64,000 nt of DNA from Limosilactobacillus mucosae DSM 13345 (lineage in GTDB: Bacteria > Bacillota > Bacilli > Lactobacillales > Lactobacillaceae), in contig NZ_AZEQ01000014.1 of NCBI RefSeq assembly GCF_001436025.1, positions 1 through 64,000 on the forward strand, in the 5' to 3' direction. Of the stretch, positions 50,814 to 60,138 are shown one piece after another (within the stretch, counting starts at the first letter, position 1; every line of letters begins with the position of its first letter). The notes under the pieces are model-generated. The model did not search any database, had not been told where the DNA came from, and was given only the letters and a program-made list of their open reading frames with translations. The position numbers were made by a program, and so were the translations under genes.

Positions 50814-51530
50814 TTAAGCGCGCAGTTCGGCAAAAAAGCTGGTGGCATCGGCTTGAATCATCTCAAATGGAAATGGGAAGTCAAGCTTTTCTTGATTGAC
50901 TGCCATTACCTTAGCCTGCGGATTCCGGTACTCCAATAGCCCGGCAAATGGATAGACGCGCATGCTGGTACCGACGATTACGACCAGATCGGCTTTTTGC
51001 ATCGCGTGAACGGAATCGAGAATGTCATCCTGCTTGATGCCTTCATCGTATAAGACGATGTCAGGACGGAGCGGCCCTTGATCAGTCTGGTGCAGCCGAC
51101 TGTCTAGATACTCACTGACTGGTACCGTCTGCCCGCATTTTTCACAATATACATGGTAAAGATTGCCGTGAAAATCAATTAAATGTCGCGGCTTGGCGCC
51201 TTGTTTTTGAAATTCCACTTCATAAAGATTGTCGATATTTTGGGTAATAATCGTTGCTCGATCTTGAAGTGCCAAGGCGACCTGCTTTTGATGGATCGGA
51301 TTGGGCAGTGCATCGGGAAAATACAGATTTTGCTTGCAGAATTCATAAAAGCCATCCGGATCGGTTTCAAAATAGCGGTGGCTTAAATAATATTCGGCAT
51401 TGTGATTCTGTGTATATAAGCCATTGGCACTGCGAAAATCCGGAATTCCCGAAGCCGTTGAAACGCCGGCGCCGGTCAAAAAGACAATCTGCTTTGCCTG
51501 ATCGAACAATTCTTGATCTTTAGCATCCAT
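50814..51530 (-). CDS. Sir2 family NAD-dependent deacylase
   Basis: A 238-residue sirtuin. The NAD site GAGVSTASGIPDFRS (20-34), TQNIDN (97-102), the catalytic His121 (DFHGN) and GTSMRVYPF are intact. Of the four zinc cysteines only the first pair is present (C129, C132); the expected second CxxC is replaced by HQTDQGPLRPD. ATG at 51530 is preferred to the TTG one codon earlier because of AAGGAAG spacing. It probably follows the HExxH gene in one transcript. Confidence 0.92.
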   Translation of the reverse strand: MDAKDQELFDQAKQIVFLTGAGVSTASGIPDFRSANGLYTQNHNAEYYLSHRYFETDPDGFYEFCKQNLYFPDALPNPIHQKQVALALQDRATIITQNIDNLYEVEFQKQGAKPRHLIDFHGNLYHVYCEKCGQTVPVSEYLDSRLHQTDQGPLRPDIVLYDEGIKQDDILDSVHAMQKADLVVIVGTSMRVYPFAGLLEYRNPQAKVMAVNQEKLDFPFPFEMIQADATSFFAELRA

Positions 51531-51546
51531 CAAACCACTTCCTTAG

Positions 51547-52518
51547 TTATTTTCTAACGATAAATGGCACGTTTAGATCCGTCAGCAGTTTTTCAACCGG
51601 CTCATCATACAGTTTCAAGAATTCAGCCGGTGCATCGTTTTCAGGAGCCGGAATCGTAAACGAGTTCTGTCCATCATTGCGCCGTACACCGATGTAGGCC
51701 CGCTTGCCAGTCTTACGATCTTTCATGTCGGAATGGAAAATCTCAAACACCTGCCGAACACTCAACCGCAATTGCCGTCCGCTTAAAACCGGCGACAGCG
51801 TAACAAATTCCTTGTTGTGCAGCTTAGGCAGCTCCCAGGCCGTCATCTGCTCATCAAACAGCTCAAACAGCTTGACGACGTTGCGACGCAAGTCAAACGG
51901 CGAATTGATCGGCTTGGCGACCAGTTTTTCATACATTGCCACTGCTGCCTTGGCTGCCACAGGATAAAGCTTGGTCAGCCGTGCTTCATATTCTGCCAGG
52001 TGATCGCCGGTACCATAAAAGACCAGAGCATCCAAAATCGTCAGCAGCCGCATCGTTCGCTCATCGTCAGCCCGATCGGATTCAGGCGTCAGGGTATGTT
52101 CGATGCCTTTAAAATACTCTGCTTCGATCTGATCGTCAATCAAGCCGTGCTTGCGCTGCTCAGCCGTAACTACCCGATGCATGACCGTATCGTAAAGATC
52201 GGTTGCCATGATCATCATTTGTTCGTCCAGCTCTTCACTGCCTAATGAAAGCTGAAAGAAAATCTGTGGAAAGCCGCGTAAAAGCATCAATAAATGCAGC
52301 AGCTCATGTGAAGCAGTATAGTCAGGGGCCGTCAGATCAGTCACCGTAATTACCAAACCGCCAGGCAGCGTTGTCTGACGGGCCTGATCGTGTCTGAGCC
52401 AGCCGGATTTCTCACCTTCAAACTGGACAAAGACGCTGCCCTGCGGATAGATGGCATTAACGGCATCCAACAGGCTTTGGGCCTCTTGATTCAATTTAAT
52501 TGGTTGTTCTTCTGTCAT
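51547..52518 (-). CDS. HExxH protein of unknown function (IpaB/EvcA-type in lactobacilli)
   Basis: A 323-residue soluble protein. Near residue 71 it has ASHELLHLL, a perfect HExxH zinc-protease-like motif (H71, E72, H75) in a helix context, followed by an all-helical middle region and a positively charged C-terminal part. Similar proteins in lactobacilli are often labelled IpaB/EvcA family, a name without biochemical backing. Its ATG overlaps the HMG-CoA reductase stop (ATGA), so the two are coupled. Protease activity is inferred from the motif only. Confidence 0.75.
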   Translation of the reverse strand: MTEEQPIKLNQEAQSLLDAVNAIYPQGSVFVQFEGEKSGWLRHDQARQTTLPGGLVITVTDLTAPDYTASHELLHLLMLLRGFPQIFFQLSLGSEELDEQMMIMATDLYDTVMHRVVTAEQRKHGLIDDQIEAEYFKGIEHTLTPESDRADDERTMRLLTILDALVFYGTGDHLAEYEARLTKLYPVAAKAAVAMYEKLVAKPINSPFDLRRNVVKLFELFDEQMTAWELPKLHNKEFVTLSPVLSGRQLRLSVRQVFEIFHSDMKDRKTGKRAYIGVRRNDGQNSFTIPAPENDAPAEFLKLYDEPVEKLLTDLNVPFIVRK

Positions 52519-53789
52519 AATGAGTCCTTTCTCAGTTCTTGAAGTGCTTGCTTGGCAACATTCTGATTAACCTGCGGCAGTTTTTTGAGACGCTTGACCA
52601 GAACTGGAACCTCAGCTGCCGTCGCGCCAACTGCAACGGCCAGTGAGCGATACTGCATCTGCATATGGCCAGCCTGAATGCCATTGGTCGCTAGTGCCCG
52701 CAGCGCAGCCAGATTCTGTGCCAATCCGAGACTGGCTGTTACTCTGGCCAATTCACCCGCGGAATGAATATTATTGATCTTAAAGTTAAGCCTGGTCAAA
52801 GGGTTAAGTCCAATTGAGCCACCAACCGTTCCCACTGGCAATGGTAGTTTTATCCGGCCCAATAAGGCATCACCATCAATTTCCCAGGTACTGAGTCCTT
52901 TAAGCTGACCGCTGCTTGCTGCATAGGCATACGCGCCGCTTTCGATTGCTCGCCAATCATTGCCGCTGGCGATCATTAGTGCGTCAATGCCGTTCATGAT
53001 TCCTTTGTTGTGAGTAGCCGCCCGATATGGATCGACCTGCGCCAGCTGGCTTAATTCGGCAATCCGCTGTGCCACGACTTCGCCATTCATCGTTGCCGTT
53101 GCCAGGTTCTTAAAGCTGACCCGACAAGCAGCCGACTGCAGGCTCATAAAGGCCGCGTTGCTCAAGATTGCCGTTAAGACGTCATGGCCCTGCTCTTTTA
53201 AGTAGTGGGCGACTGCCTCGGCCATCGTATTGACGGTATTGGCGCCCATTGCTTCACCTACGCCGATGATCAGATCAACGCTGACAAACGGTGCTGCCGG
53301 TCTGATTCTGATCCGTTTAGCGCCACCACCGCGTCTTTGCATTGAGGGATGCGCGGCATTGGCAACCGCCAGGATCTCGGTTTCATGTTCAAGCAGCCAC
53401 TTGTTTAGTGCTGCAGGGTCTGCAACGTTTTTTAAAACCACCTGCCCCAGCATTGCCCGCTCAGCTGCCGGAGCCGTAAAGCCGCCGCTTAAAGCTGCCC
53501 GATTAGCACCGTTGCAGGCAGCCGCTACGACGGAAGGCTCTTCGGTAACCACCGGCACGGCATAGGTCTTGTGATTGACGACCAGGTTGGTTACCACCCC
53601 TTCTGGCAAGCGGTAGTCGGTCAGATAGTTTTCAATCAGCTGACTGCCAAGCTGACTGGCATTCTCCTTCATTAAGGCCTGCTGATCATCCGCTAATGAA
53701 AACTGATCACTGATAATCTGCTGCCGCTGGCTGGTTGGCAAGCGGTAGAGGCCATGCATCCAATCATGATTAAGATCATTGTTTTTCAT
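52515..53789 (-). CDS. mvaA: Hydroxymethylglutaryl-CoA reductase, class II
   Basis: Makes mevalonate from HMG-CoA for isoprenoid synthesis. The ATG at 53789 has GGAG at good spacing; the frame is open 29 codons further, into ppx. The 424 residues show the bacterial class II pattern: EEPSVVAAACNGA, the SVDLIIGVGEAMGANTVNTMAE dinucleotide region, catalytic Lys in THNKGIMNGID, and PVGTVGG. The start overlaps ppx by 14 bases. Confidence 0.95.
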   Translation of the reverse strand: MKNNDLNHDWMHGLYRLPTSQRQQIISDQFSLADDQQALMKENASQLGSQLIENYLTDYRLPEGVVTNLVVNHKTYAVPVVTEEPSVVAAACNGANRAALSGGFTAPAAERAMLGQVVLKNVADPAALNKWLLEHETEILAVANAAHPSMQRRGGGAKRIRIRPAAPFVSVDLIIGVGEAMGANTVNTMAEAVAHYLKEQGHDVLTAILSNAAFMSLQSAACRVSFKNLATATMNGEVVAQRIAELSQLAQVDPYRAATHNKGIMNGIDALMIASGNDWRAIESGAYAYAASSGQLKGLSTWEIDGDALLGRIKLPLPVGTVGGSIGLNPLTRLNFKINNIHSAGELARVTASLGLAQNLAALRALATNGIQAGHMQMQYRSLAVAVGATAAEVPVLVKRLKKLPQVNQNVAKQALQELRKDSL

Positions 53790-54723
53790 CGTTTTGACTC
53801 CGTTTTTCGCGCTGCTGAATGTATTCGGTAATAATTCCTTCCCGCACGCCGCTTTCCGAAAAAATAACGCGGCCATCGCTGTTGCGCTCCAAAAGCGTCA
53901 CTAATGGCAGCATGCCGCCAATAATGATGTCGGCTCGATCTGGTTCTAATCCGGGCATTTTCTTGCGCTGGGCCAGATTGCGGCTCAAAAGCTCGCGATA
54001 GGTCGCGTAGACCACTCGTGACGTTAAGCGATAACCATGAATCGAGCCGCGATTTTTATGCCGATACGAACGACTCATCCGGGCCAGCGTTCGATTGGCG
54101 CCCCCTAACAAGACGATCGGCATCCGTGTGGCATAGCGCAGCCAAGGAATCTTATTGAGTCGATCACAAACGGCTGCCTGGGCCTTAAAAAGATCGGCAC
54201 TGCGCACGTAGCCGCCCAGATGATACTGCTCAGACAGGTTAACCGCGCCAATCGGCAACGAGATCAGGTCTCTGGCCTTGCGATGCTGGACCAGAACCAG
54301 TTCGCAGCTGGCCCCGCCAACATCCAGAATCAGGCAATGATTGAGCTTAAGGGTGCGCACCACGCCTAAATAGTCATAATATGCTTCTTTATAGCCGGAA
54401 AGAACGCGGACCGTCAGACCGGTTTCTTGTTTGACCCGTTGAAGAAATTCTTGTCGATTCTTGGCTTGCCGCACTGCTGCCGTTGCAATCGCCTGGACCT
54501 GCAGATTGGGCAGGCCTTGATACTGACGCTTAAAGTGCTTGATTGCCTGGATTGTGCGTTCCATTGCCTCGGGTTGGAGAATCTTTTCATGACCCATTCC
54601 TTCCGAAAGACGCGTATTTTCCTTAACGCGCTTGATTTCCCGAAACTTCCCATCCGGAGAGATTTCAGTTACCGCCATTCGAGCTGAATTTGATCCCAGG
54701 TCAACAATCGCGAGGTTTTCCAC
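53776..54723 (-). CDS. ppx: Ppx/GppA family phosphatase
   Basis: About 315 residues of the exopolyphosphatase/guanosine pentaphosphatase family: LAIVDLGSNSARM, VLSGYKEAYYDYLGV, and LILDVGGASCEL form the ASKHA-fold phosphate loops. It may release phosphate from polyphosphate or pppGpp; the sequence does not decide. The frame opens with GTG at 54732, but that codon is inside the GGAGGTGA ribosome site, so GTG at 54723 (or 54726) is the more likely start. It heads the ppx-mvaA-HExxH-sir2 run. Confidence 0.9.
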   Translation of the reverse strand: MENLAIVDLGSNSARMAVTEISPDGKFREIKRVKENTRLSEGMGHEKILQPEAMERTIQAIKHFKRQYQGLPNLQVQAIATAAVRQAKNRQEFLQRVKQETGLTVRVLSGYKEAYYDYLGVVRTLKLNHCLILDVGGASCELVLVQHRKARDLISLPIGAVNLSEQYHLGGYVRSADLFKAQAAVCDRLNKIPWLRYATRMPIVLLGGANRTLARMSRSYRHKNRGSIHGYRLTSRVVYATYRELLSRNLAQRKKMPGLEPDRADIIIGGMLPLVTLLERNSDGRVIFSESGVREGIITEYIQQREKRSQNDEKQ

Positions 54724-54851
54724 CACTTTCACCTCCGCTTTACTTGTTGATCATTAATTTTTTCAATATCCATTTAATGTTACCATTATCTTTCGCCATA
54801 AACACCGATTTTGCCATTAAAATTCGGTTTAGCCGCAATTGATGTTCGGAC

Positions 54852-54860
54852 GTGCTAAAA
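54852..54860 (+). promoter_or_regulatory. Extended -10 promoter of helD
   Basis: TGCTAAAAT is an extended -10 element with no clear -35. It shows that the open frame upstream of the TTG at 54899 is untranslated. Confidence 0.5.
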
Positions 54861-54898
54861 TAGTTAAGCTAATTTTTTGGAAAAGTGAGGAATTCAGC

Positions 54899-57214
54899 TT
54901 GGCAGACGAATACTCAGAACGAAAGCTTGAACAGCAGCGCGTTGACTGGACGATTCAGCAGATTGACGCCCAGATCAAAAAAACGCAGGCTGCCTTAGAC
55001 AGTGCCCACCAGGAAACGCGGGCCGTGGAAAAGAACTTTGGCGAAAACGCCTCGATCAACCGCTATGAAGTTGATGATATTGCCGAATCCCGCTCTGAGC
55101 TTGAGCAGCAGCGGCAATTGGTGGCGCGAACGGTCGAAAACGAGACCATCTTGCGTCATCAGCTGCAGACCCTGCAGCAGCTGCGGGAATCGCCTTATTT
55201 TGGCCGCATCGACATTCTGGATCCTGGTGAAAAAGAGCCAGAATCGCTTTACATCGGGACGGCTTCTTTAATGAACGATGACAAGACCGATTTTATCGTC
55301 TATGACTGGCGCGCGCCGATCTCAGGAATCTACTACAACGGTACGCTGGGCAAGGTCCAATACCAGACACCGGCTGGCACTCAGTCAACGACGCTGGTTA
55401 AAAAGCGGCAGTTTACCATTAAAGATGGTCAGATCATCAACATGTTTGATACTAATGAAACCGTCGGCGATCAAATGCTGCAGGAAGCTTTAGGCCATCA
55501 AAACGACCAGTACATGCAAAATATCGTGGCGACGATCCAAAAAGAACAAAATGATATTATTCGTGATACCAAAAGCGATCTGCTGCTGGTTCAAGGGGTG
55601 GCAGGATCCGGTAAGACTTCCGCCATTCTGCAGCGAATCGCCTATCTGCTTTATCATAGCCGAACCGCACTCAATGCCGATCAGATCGTCTTGTTCAGTC
55701 CCAACCTTTTGTTCAGCCATTATATCTCTGACGTGCTACCCAGCCTGGGTGAGCGCAACATGCGTCAGGTAACGCTGGAAGGTTTTTTAAGGCGCCGATT
55801 TGAGGGACTGAACGTTGAATCCTTGTTTGAACGCTACGAGACACGATCGCAAAACCCCGCTATCAGCCTTGATATTGCCAATTATCTGGAAGGCGCCGAC
55901 TGCATGTATCAAGTCAAGGCATATCTGGAATTTCTCCAGCAGCACCCAGATGCAATCTGCTTTACCGATTTGAACTTTAGACAGCAGCCGTTTTTCAGTG
56001 CTGAACATATCCAGTCGATCTATCAAGCACAGCCAGCAGCCATGACGATTGCCGACCGCCTGTTGAAAACCAAAAACACCTTGATCAAAGAGCTGAAGAG
56101 TCGCATTCAAGACGTTGCCAAAAGCGATTGGATCGCCAAGGAGCTTAACGATCAAGACGTCATTGGCCTGCATAATCTGTATGGTCAGAAAACCATTGAC
56201 GATTTTGCCGACGAAGATGAACAGTATGCCTATCTTTCCTATCAACTGGCCAAAAAGCGGCTCCGGATCGTCTATGATGCCATCTATAACGATTACTTCA
56301 TCGACTTTAACAGCCAATACGAAAAATTTCTGCAGCAGCTCAGCCGGCCCGCAACAGTCAAAAACAGCGACTGGCAGTCCATGCTCTTTGGCTATCGGCA
56401 GCAGCTTGAGTATCATCGCATCGCTCTAATGCATACGGCACCGCTGATGTATCTGCGCGACTTGATGAGCGGCAGCGGGCAGAATCGTTCTTTCCAATAC
56501 GTCTTTATTGATGAGATGCAGGACTACTCACTGGCTATGCTGATCTATCTAAAGCACGCCTTCCCCAAAGCCAGGTTTACGATTCTTGGCGACAGCGAGC
56601 AGGCCCTCTTTAAACCGCTTCAGCTGCCCGGTCAGCTTTTACAGCAGCTAAACGATGCCCTGGCCTTCAAGCATCCCAACCTGATCGAACTCAAGCGCAG
56701 CTATCGATCAACCATGGAGATTACCGATTTTGCCAAGAGCCTGCTGCCAGATGGTGATCAGATCATCTCGTTTACCAGACATGGTGCCAAACCGCGACTG
56801 ATTGCCGCTGCTGATTCAGCCGACGCCGCCACCGCGCTTTTGCAGCAGACTGCAATTTTGCATGAGCGCTACGCAACGATTGCCGTTTTAACTAAGGACC
56901 GCGCGCAGGCCAAACAAGTCTATCAAACGCTGCACCGGCAGTTTAAGTCGATCGTGCATCTGCTTGACAGCCAAGACAGCGTGCTGCCAGTTGGCATTGT
57001 CGTCTTGCCAATCTATCTGGCCAAAGGATTGGAGTTTGACGCTGCGATTGCCTGGAACGTCTCAGACCAAAACCTGCCAGCCGAGCGTGCCGTTGGATTG
57101 ATCTATACCATGGCCTCCCGTGCAATGCATGAGCTGACTTTGATCAGTGCTGGTCCCGTCAGTTCGGTGATCGAGCAAAACGCAGCCCAGCTTTTAGAGA
57201 CTGCAGAATCCTGA
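54899..57214 (+). CDS. helD: HelD-type UvrD-like helicase, RNA polymerase recycling factor
   Basis: The start is TTG at 54899 (MADEYSERKLEQQRVDW) with GTGAGGA upstream; the frame goes back to 54839 but a promoter lies there. The 771 residues show an N-terminal coiled coil of about 100 residues, which in HelD enters the polymerase channel, Walker A GVAGSGKTS, FIDEMQDYS, a bypass insertion, and a C-terminal helicase half with LKRSYRSTMEI. HelD removes stalled RNA polymerase from DNA. It is a plus-strand monocistron. Confidence 0.93.
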   Translation: MADEYSERKLEQQRVDWTIQQIDAQIKKTQAALDSAHQETRAVEKNFGENASINRYEVDDIAESRSELEQQRQLVARTVENETILRHQLQTLQQLRESPYFGRIDILDPGEKEPESLYIGTASLMNDDKTDFIVYDWRAPISGIYYNGTLGKVQYQTPAGTQSTTLVKKRQFTIKDGQIINMFDTNETVGDQMLQEALGHQNDQYMQNIVATIQKEQNDIIRDTKSDLLLVQGVAGSGKTSAILQRIAYLLYHSRTALNADQIVLFSPNLLFSHYISDVLPSLGERNMRQVTLEGFLRRRFEGLNVESLFERYETRSQNPAISLDIANYLEGADCMYQVKAYLEFLQQHPDAICFTDLNFRQQPFFSAEHIQSIYQAQPAAMTIADRLLKTKNTLIKELKSRIQDVAKSDWIAKELNDQDVIGLHNLYGQKTIDDFADEDEQYAYLSYQLAKKRLRIVYDAIYNDYFIDFNSQYEKFLQQLSRPATVKNSDWQSMLFGYRQQLEYHRIALMHTAPLMYLRDLMSGSGQNRSFQYVFIDEMQDYSLAMLIYLKHAFPKARFTILGDSEQALFKPLQLPGQLLQQLNDALAFKHPNLIELKRSYRSTMEITDFAKSLLPDGDQIISFTRHGAKPRLIAAADSADAATALLQQTAILHERYATIAVLTKDRAQAKQVYQTLHRQFKSIVHLLDSQDSVLPVGIVVLPIYLAKGLEFDAAIAWNVSDQNLPAERAVGLIYTMASRAMHELTLISAGPVSSVIEQNAAQLLETAES

Positions 57215-57220
57215 CAATTC

Positions 57221-57256
57221 AAAAAGTCCCCGTGCCAATCTGCACGGGGACTTTTT
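57221..57256. terminator. Bidirectional terminator after helD
   Basis: Perfect 15-base stem AAAAAGTCCCCGTGC (57221-57235) with GCACGGGGACTTTTT (57242-57256), shared by helD and the convergent antiporter gene. Confidence 0.95.
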
Positions 57257-57257
57257 A

Positions 57258-58433
57258 TCATACTTGACTTTTCGCTGTCTGCTTAACCTTCTGCAAGGCA
57301 TTTTTCAAGATAAACGGTGCCAGAATCGTTGCCAAAACGATCACCGTAATCACATCTGAATAGTACTTTTCAGAAAGCAGATGAGCTTCATAGCCAATCT
57401 GTGCCGTAATCAGGGCCATTTCGCCACGTGCGACCATGCCACTGCCGATCACGTAGCTGCTGTTAAAGTCAAAACCCATCATTTTGGCACCGCCGCCACA
57501 GCCAAGCAGCTTGGTCAGACAAGCCAGAATCGTCATAACGATGATAAACAGCAATGAGTCGACAAAATGATCCATCCGCATACTCAAGCCGACATTTACA
57601 AAAAATACCGGAATAAACAGGGCATAGCCAAGCGGTACGAAGCTTTGGTTGACAACTTCGCTGGTCTTGGTATTGCCAATCGCGATTCCAGCAAAGAATG
57701 CTCCCACGGCACCGCTCAAGCCAACCTTATCAGCCAACGCAGCCATCGTCAGACAGATGATCATTGCCGCGACTGCAGGGGCAGCAATTGTGAGCATACG
57801 TTGACTGGCATGCATCAGATAAGGCGCCAAAAACTTAACCAGCAGATAGGTGCCGACAAAAAACAGCAGCTGCAAAAAGATGGTCAGACCAAGACTCATG
57901 TTCTGCTCACCATCAAATCCTTGGCCGCGCATCATGCTGATCAAGACGCTCAACGCAATCACGCCGCCAATATCATCGGCAACCGCTGCACCAAGAATCG
58001 TCGCGCCCTCTTTGCTGTCGAGCTGCTGATACTCACGCAAAACGGCCACCGAGATGCTGACTGAGGTAGCTGAAAAAATCACGCCGACAAACAATGACTC
58101 AAACCACTGCATGCCGAACAGATCAGCTGCCAGTCCCATGACCACAACCGGCAGAATCATCCCCATCAAGGCTACGACCACTGCCGGCTTAAGGTACTTC
58201 TTCAGCAGGTTCAAGTCGCTTTCCAAACCAGCGATAAACATCAGAATGATCACGCCGATCTCTTGGAACTCATTGATCATTTCTGTTTGGTGAACCCAAT
58301 TCAGCATAGCCGGTCCAGCCACGACTCCGACTAAGATCTGCCCAATGACATCGGGAATGCCCCACCGCGCGAACAAATGCGAAACAAGCTGCGTGGCTAG
58401 AAGAATTCCCGCCAAAGTGGCAATAAAGCTCAT
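57258..58433 (-). CDS. Cation/proton antiporter, CPA2 family
   Basis: A 391-residue membrane protein with about 12 helices and CPA2 signatures: RWGIPDVIGQILVGVVAGP near the N-terminus, ISVAVLREYQ, and AAVADDIGGVIAL with the paired acidic residues of the ion site. Exchange of Na+ or K+ for H+ is expected; there is no C-terminal RCK domain. It has its own ATG and stands alone upstream of the shared terminator. Confidence 0.88.
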   Translation of the reverse strand: MSFIATLAGILLATQLVSHLFARWGIPDVIGQILVGVVAGPAMLNWVHQTEMINEFQEIGVIILMFIAGLESDLNLLKKYLKPAVVVALMGMILPVVVMGLAADLFGMQWFESLFVGVIFSATSVSISVAVLREYQQLDSKEGATILGAAVADDIGGVIALSVLISMMRGQGFDGEQNMSLGLTIFLQLLFFVGTYLLVKFLAPYLMHASQRMLTIAAPAVAAMIICLTMAALADKVGLSGAVGAFFAGIAIGNTKTSEVVNQSFVPLGYALFIPVFFVNVGLSMRMDHFVDSLLFIIVMTILACLTKLLGCGGGAKMMGFDFNSSYVIGSGMVARGEMALITAQIGYEAHLLSEKYYSDVITVIVLATILAPFILKNALQKVKQTAKSQV

Positions 58434-58518
58434 GTCTTTCCCCTTTCTTCAATGTTCAAAAACGAGACTATATTTTTATCTTACCAAAAACGACCACCGG
58501 CTTCATCAAAAAAGAAAA

Positions 58519-58543
58519 GCTTTCTGCCCAAACTGCAGAAAGC
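58519..58543 (-). terminator. Terminator after tRNA-Thr
   Basis: Nine-base perfect stem GCTTTCTGC (58519-58527) with GCAGAAAGC (58535-58543), followed by TTTT on the minus strand. Confidence 0.85.
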
Positions 58544-58570
58544 CTTTGTAGATTATCGCCGGTTTGATAG

Positions 58571-58644
58571 AGCCGTCTAGCGGACTTGAACCGCCGACCT
58601 CATCCTTACCATGGATGTGCTCTACCTATCTGAGCTAAGACGGC
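58571..58644 (-). tRNA. tRNA-Thr (anticodon GGT)
   Basis: A 74-base cloverleaf on the minus strand: acceptor GCCGTCT/AGACGGC, D-arm GCTC/GAGC, anticodon stem CATCC/GGATG with loop ATGGTAA (anticodon GGT), T-arm GGCGG/CCGCT with loop TTCAAGT, discriminator T. CCA is not encoded. It reads ACC and ACU codons. It has its own promoter and terminator. Confidence 0.96.
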
Positions 58645-58650
58645 ACTGGT

Positions 58651-58679
58651 AGTATAGCGAAGAATCGTGCTTCACGCAA
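58651..58679 (-). promoter_or_regulatory. Promoter of tRNA-Thr
   Basis: Minus-strand -35 TTGCGT (58674-58679) and -10 TATACT (58651-58656) with a 17-base spacer. Only six bases separate the -10 from the mature tRNA 5' end. Confidence 0.75.
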
Positions 58680-58716
58680 GTCAGCAGTCCAGCAGTTTGA
58701 TTTTTAATTTTGCCTA

Positions 58717-59982
58717 TTACGGTTTAACATCGTTCAGACGTGGCAGAATCAAAAAGATGACCAGACCGATCACAAAAAGAATCACCAAAGAAAAGATTCC
58801 CCAGCGTGAGTTGCCGGTCCATTGCGTAGCCAGTCCAACCAAAACCGGTCCCAGAATTGCCGAAAACTTGCCCAGAATGTTGTAAAAGCCAAAGAACTCG
58901 CTGCTGTCGCTTTTGGGAATCAAACGGCCAAAATAAGAACGGCTCAGTGCCTGAATGCCGCCTTGACTGGTTCCGACCAAAATCGCCAACACCCAGAAAT
59001 CAGCGGCAGACTTAAGCTTTAGGGCATAAAGACAGATCAGCATGTAGACAATGATACTCAACAATAATGCCCGCCGCGTTGAGGTCTTCTTGGCCAGCCA
59101 GGCATACAGCATTGAAAACGGCGCGGCAATCAATTGGACTACCAGCATGACGATCATCAGCGTCGTCGTCTTGATACCCAGATCCTCACCGATAACCGTA
59201 GCCATGGTAACGATCGTGTCAACACCGTCAATAAAGAAGAAATAGGCCACCAAAAACCAAAATGCCTGACGATAGTGATTAATATGCCGCAGCGTCTGCA
59301 AAACGCGCTGCCAGCTGTTGGCAATGCGATTTTCGGTATCTGGAACGCCATAGCGCTGCTGACCGTTTTTCATCAATGGCCAGGCAAACAGCAGCCACCA
59401 GCCGGCCGAGAGCCAAAAACTGAATCGGGCCACGCCATTGCCGTCCAATATGCCAAAGCCATTCGTTAATTCAGCGACTAAAAAGACGGCAAATGAGAGC
59501 ACGCCGCCCAGATAGCCAAAGCCAAACCCGGCCGAAGAAACTTCATCCATCTGCTCATCGTCAGCCACATCGGTTAAAAAACTATCATAAAAAAGATTGC
59601 TGCCAGAATACCCCATATTGGAAATCACATAGACAATGATCAGCCATAGCCAGGCCATCGTGCCATTTGCGGGCAGACTGCCTAAAATCATAGCGGTCAC
59701 GATCCCCAGCCAGGTAAAAATATTCAGCCAGCGGCGCTTAGCATGCGGATAATCGGCCAATGCTCCTAGCAACGGCGCCAGCAGTGCAATGATCAAAGTA
59801 CTGAAACTATTGGCATATCCCCAATAGGCCGTTGAATCTGCCGAAGAGATGCCGCCCTGCAAGGCAACGACTTTAAAGTAAATGGGAAAAACCGCGGTCG
59901 TTACCAGCATGGCATAGCCGGAATTGGCCCAGTCATAAAAGATCCATTCCCATTGCTGCTTGTTGAATTTCAAATTAATCAT
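58717..59982 (-). CDS. UMF1/Atg22-like MFS transporter
   Basis: About 421 residues with 12 membrane helices. The N-terminal FNKQQWEWIFYDWANSGYAML and the internal GYSGSNLFYDSFL and GGIQALSRSYFGRLIPKSDSSEFFGFYN segments mark the UMF1 (vacuole effluxer Atg22-like) family, some of which move amino acids. The substrate here is unknown. ATG at 59982 directly abuts the AAAGG ribosome site; TTG at 59973 has better spacing and may be the true start. Confidence 0.85.
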   Translation of the reverse strand: MINLKFNKQQWEWIFYDWANSGYAMLVTTAVFPIYFKVVALQGGISSADSTAYWGYANSFSTLIIALLAPLLGALADYPHAKRRWLNIFTWLGIVTAMILGSLPANGTMAWLWLIIVYVISNMGYSGSNLFYDSFLTDVADDEQMDEVSSAGFGFGYLGGVLSFAVFLVAELTNGFGILDGNGVARFSFWLSAGWWLLFAWPLMKNGQQRYGVPDTENRIANSWQRVLQTLRHINHYRQAFWFLVAYFFFIDGVDTIVTMATVIGEDLGIKTTTLMIVMLVVQLIAAPFSMLYAWLAKKTSTRRALLLSIIVYMLICLYALKLKSAADFWVLAILVGTSQGGIQALSRSYFGRLIPKSDSSEFFGFYNILGKFSAILGPVLVGLATQWTGNSRWGIFSLVILFVIGLVIFLILPRLNDVKP

Positions 59983-60094
59983 CCTTTCAAGACGTAATTC
60001 CAAACATAATAGAGCGGTTTTTGACTGAAAAGATTCTCTCTAGAATAGAGTTTAGCGCTATTTGATCAATTTTGATGCAACTACTCAAATATTA

Positions 60095-60121
60095 AAACCC
60101 ACCAGCAGCTGCTGATGGGTT
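60095..60121 (-). terminator. Terminator after the unknown 486-residue gene
   Basis: A near-perfect palindrome pairing AACCCACCAGCA with TGCTGATGGGTT (60096-60121), ending in TTTT on the minus strand. Confidence 0.8.
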
Positions 60122-60138
60122 GATATCAAGCTGTCGTC

